From contig NZ_CP011477.1 in assembly GCF_001010805.1 (NCBI RefSeq), forward strand, positions 434,001 through 498,000: a DNA stretch of 64,000 nucleotides, in the 5' to 3' direction. The notes beneath the pieces are model-generated. The model did not search any database. It saw only the letters and a program-made list of their open reading frames with translations, and had not been told where the DNA came from. The stretch is from Spongiibacter sp. IMCC21906. GTDB taxonomy: Bacteria; Pseudomonadota; Gammaproteobacteria; Pseudomonadales; Spongiibacteraceae. Positions within the stretch are counted from its first letter, which is position 1, and every line of letters begins with the position of its first letter. Shown piece by piece: positions 62,515-64,000 of the stretch. Position numbers and translations under genes: made by a program.

Positions 62515-63753
62515 ATGGCTGAAATTTCGGTGCTAATCCAGCAGTTTCGCAATGTCCGCCAGCAAACAGAGCGCTTGGTAGCGCCTTTAAGCGAGGCCGA
62601 TGCACAGCTTCAGTCTATGCCAGATGCCAGCCCGGCCAAATGGCACTTGGCCCATACCAGCTGGTTCTTTGAGAGCTTTTTGCTGCCGGGGCTTAACCCG
62701 AACTACCAAGTGTTTGATCCCTATTTTAGCTATTTGTTTAATTCTTATTACAACGGCATTGGCGAACAATATCCCCGGGAGCGACGTGGCATGATTAGCC
62801 GCCCCTCTTTGGCCGAGATACTGGAATACCGCCACTATGTGACTGAGCAAGTCATTGCGGCTGTGCAAGCACCCTCGTCGCAACAGATTTTTACCTTAGA
62901 GCTGGGAATTCACCACGAGCAACAGCATCAGGAATTGTTATTAACAGATATTCAGCATGGGCTTTGGCAAAACCCCATGTTACCCGTTTACCGTCCTCGT
63001 GATAGCAGCAGTATATCGTTAAATCCAGGCCCTATGTCGTGGGTATCTTGTCCAGAAGGTTTATACCGCATTGGTGCCGAGGGGGCTGGGTTTTGCTTTG
63101 ATAATGAGCAGCCCCGCCACCGGGTTTTTTTAGATGCCTTTGAATTAGCCAATCGGCCGGTCAGCAATCGAGAGTTTTTGACGTTTGTTGAAGATGGCGG
63201 TTACCACAACCCTTTGCTGTGGTTGGCAGATGGTTGGGCGATGTTGGAGCAGCAATCAATTCGACACCCTCTTTATTGGCGCAAGGATGACAATGAGGGC
63301 TGGCAGCAGTTTTCTCTGCACGGTGAGCAGCCTTTAAATCTAGATGCGCCGGTGAGTCAGCTTTCATATTATGAAGCCAATGCGTTTGCCCAATGGGCCT
63401 CTGCACGCTTGCCTCGAGAAGCCGAATGGGAGCAGCTACTCAGCGCTTGTAATTTAGATACGCCTTGCACGCTACAAGCAGAATTTTATGATTTAAAGCC
63501 CCATAACTTGTATTCGGGAGGGGTGTGGGAGTGGACTCAAAGCAGCTATCAACCCTATCCCGGCTATAGAGAGTTTAGCGGGAAGGCTGGGGAATATAAC
63601 GGTAAGTTTATGTCCTCTCAATTTGTATTGCGGGGTGGATCTTGCGTAACGCCACAGGGCCACATTCGTTCTAGTTACCGAAATTTCTTTTATCCCCATC
63701 AGCGCTGGCAGTTTAGTGGCCTGCGACTTTGCCGTGACAGCGGAAACCAATAA
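62515..63753 (+). CDS. egtB: Ergothioneine biosynthesis protein EgtB (sulfoxide synthase)
   Basis: Non-haem iron enzyme joining hercynine and a thiol donor to form the C–S bond of ergothioneine. The 412-residue protein has an N-terminal DinB-like domain with AKWHLAHTSWFFE (first iron histidine near residue 45) and GIHHEQQHQELL (further ligands near 134-138), then a formylglycine-generating-enzyme-like domain (PRHRVFLDAFELANRPVSNREF, YEANAFAQWASARLPREAEWE, LRGGSCVTPQGHIRSSYRNFF). Sixteen bp before egtD. Confidence 0.96.
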   Translation: MAEISVLIQQFRNVRQQTERLVAPLSEADAQLQSMPDASPAKWHLAHTSWFFESFLLPGLNPNYQVFDPYFSYLFNSYYNGIGEQYPRERRGMISRPSLAEILEYRHYVTEQVIAAVQAPSSQQIFTLELGIHHEQQHQELLLTDIQHGLWQNPMLPVYRPRDSSSISLNPGPMSWVSCPEGLYRIGAEGAGFCFDNEQPRHRVFLDAFELANRPVSNREFLTFVEDGGYHNPLLWLADGWAMLEQQSIRHPLYWRKDDNEGWQQFSLHGEQPLNLDAPVSQLSYYEANAFAQWASARLPREAEWEQLLSACNLDTPCTLQAEFYDLKPHNLYSGGVWEWTQSSYQPYPGYREFSGKAGEYNGKFMSSQFVLRGGSCVTPQGHIRSSYRNFFYPHQRWQFSGLRLCRDSGNQ

Positions 63754-63769
63754 TTAAAAGGAGATTGCT

Positions 63770-64000
63770 ATGTCGATTGCGACCGCGTTAACGCCACAGA
63801 AAACAAACCAGACATTTTTACATGATGTTATTCAGGGCTTGTCTCAAAGTCCCAAAACGTTGCCTTGCAAATATTTTTACGATGAGCGTGGATCGGATCT
63901 TTTTGAAAAAATATGTGAAACCCAAGAGTATTATGTGACCCGCACTGAAATGGCAATTTATCGTGATCGGGCAGCCGAAATGGCCGCATTGATTGGCCCC
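63770..64000 (+). CDS. egtD: L-histidine N-alpha-methyltransferase EgtD, 5' part only
   Basis: First 77 codons of EgtD; the gene continues past the right edge. It trimethylates histidine to hercynine, the substrate of EgtB. The visible part has TLPCKYFYDERGSDLFEKICE, with the family's KYFYDERGSDLFE block, followed by EYYVTRTE. AAAGGAG precedes ATG 63770 at good spacing. Operon with egtB. Confidence 0.95.
   Translation, partial: MSIATALTPQKTNQTFLHDVIQGLSQSPKTLPCKYFYDERGSDLFEKICETQEYYVTRTEMAIYRDRAAEMAALIGP

Overview
The window is a chromosomal segment of a gammaproteobacterium around the replication origin. The gene order glmU–atp operon–parAB–rsmG–mnmG … mnmE–yidC–yidD–rnpA–rpmH // dnaA–dnaN–recF–gyrB–plsC–glyS–glyQ … trkA–rsmB–fmt–def–LysM–dprA–tsaC–hemF–aroE is, as I recall it, close to the origin region of Pseudomonas and its relatives. 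Base composition is moderate. An AlkB-type hydroxylase and an ergothioneine pair would suit a marine or hydrocarbon-using oligotroph such as a Spongiibacteraceae/Cellvibrionales-type organism, but that placement is a guess. No rRNA, tRNA or CRISPR array was seen.

Layout. (1) 1–4.64 kb is an A+T-richer accessory region. It holds a catabolic operon (extradiol dioxygenase, AlkB/XylM-type membrane hydroxylase, SDR) with a divergent GntR regulator, then a wreck of a Tn7-family transposon: a DUF2326 ABC-ATPase fragment with an in-frame stop, a 5' fragment of tnsA, a 10-bp inverted repeat, and three 20-bp direct repeats ending in a TGT/ACA terminus 19 bp downstream of glmS. (2) 4.65–21.3 kb is core: glmS, glmU, an outer-membrane channel-like protein, the complete nine-gene atp operon, parA/parB, rsmG and mnmG, mostly transcribed leftward. 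(3) 21.3–26.5 kb: an A+T-rich region with DnaA boxes, then a three-gene insertion (TonB-dependent receptor, periplasmic binding protein, hybrid histidine kinase) between mnmG and mnmE. (4) 26.5–37.7 kb: mnmE-yidC-yidD-rnpA-rpmH leftward and dnaA-dnaN-recF-gyrB rightward, separated by a second DnaA-box-containing gap. Two ParB binding sites (parS) lie inside recF. (5) 37.7–64 kb: translation, potassium uptake, DNA uptake, tRNA modification, haem, shikimate, peptidase and redox genes, ending in an egtB-egtD pair cut by the window edge.

How they fit together. The transition from leftward to rightward genes at rpmH/dnaA, the parAB pair and the parS sites mark the origin domain. The Tn7-like relic sits exactly where this family inserts, at the 3' end of glmS. 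Its surviving cargo looks like part of a phage-defence ATPase, so the glmS-proximal region is the most interesting part of the window. The catabolic operon beyond it may also be island cargo, but no second transposon end is visible in the window.
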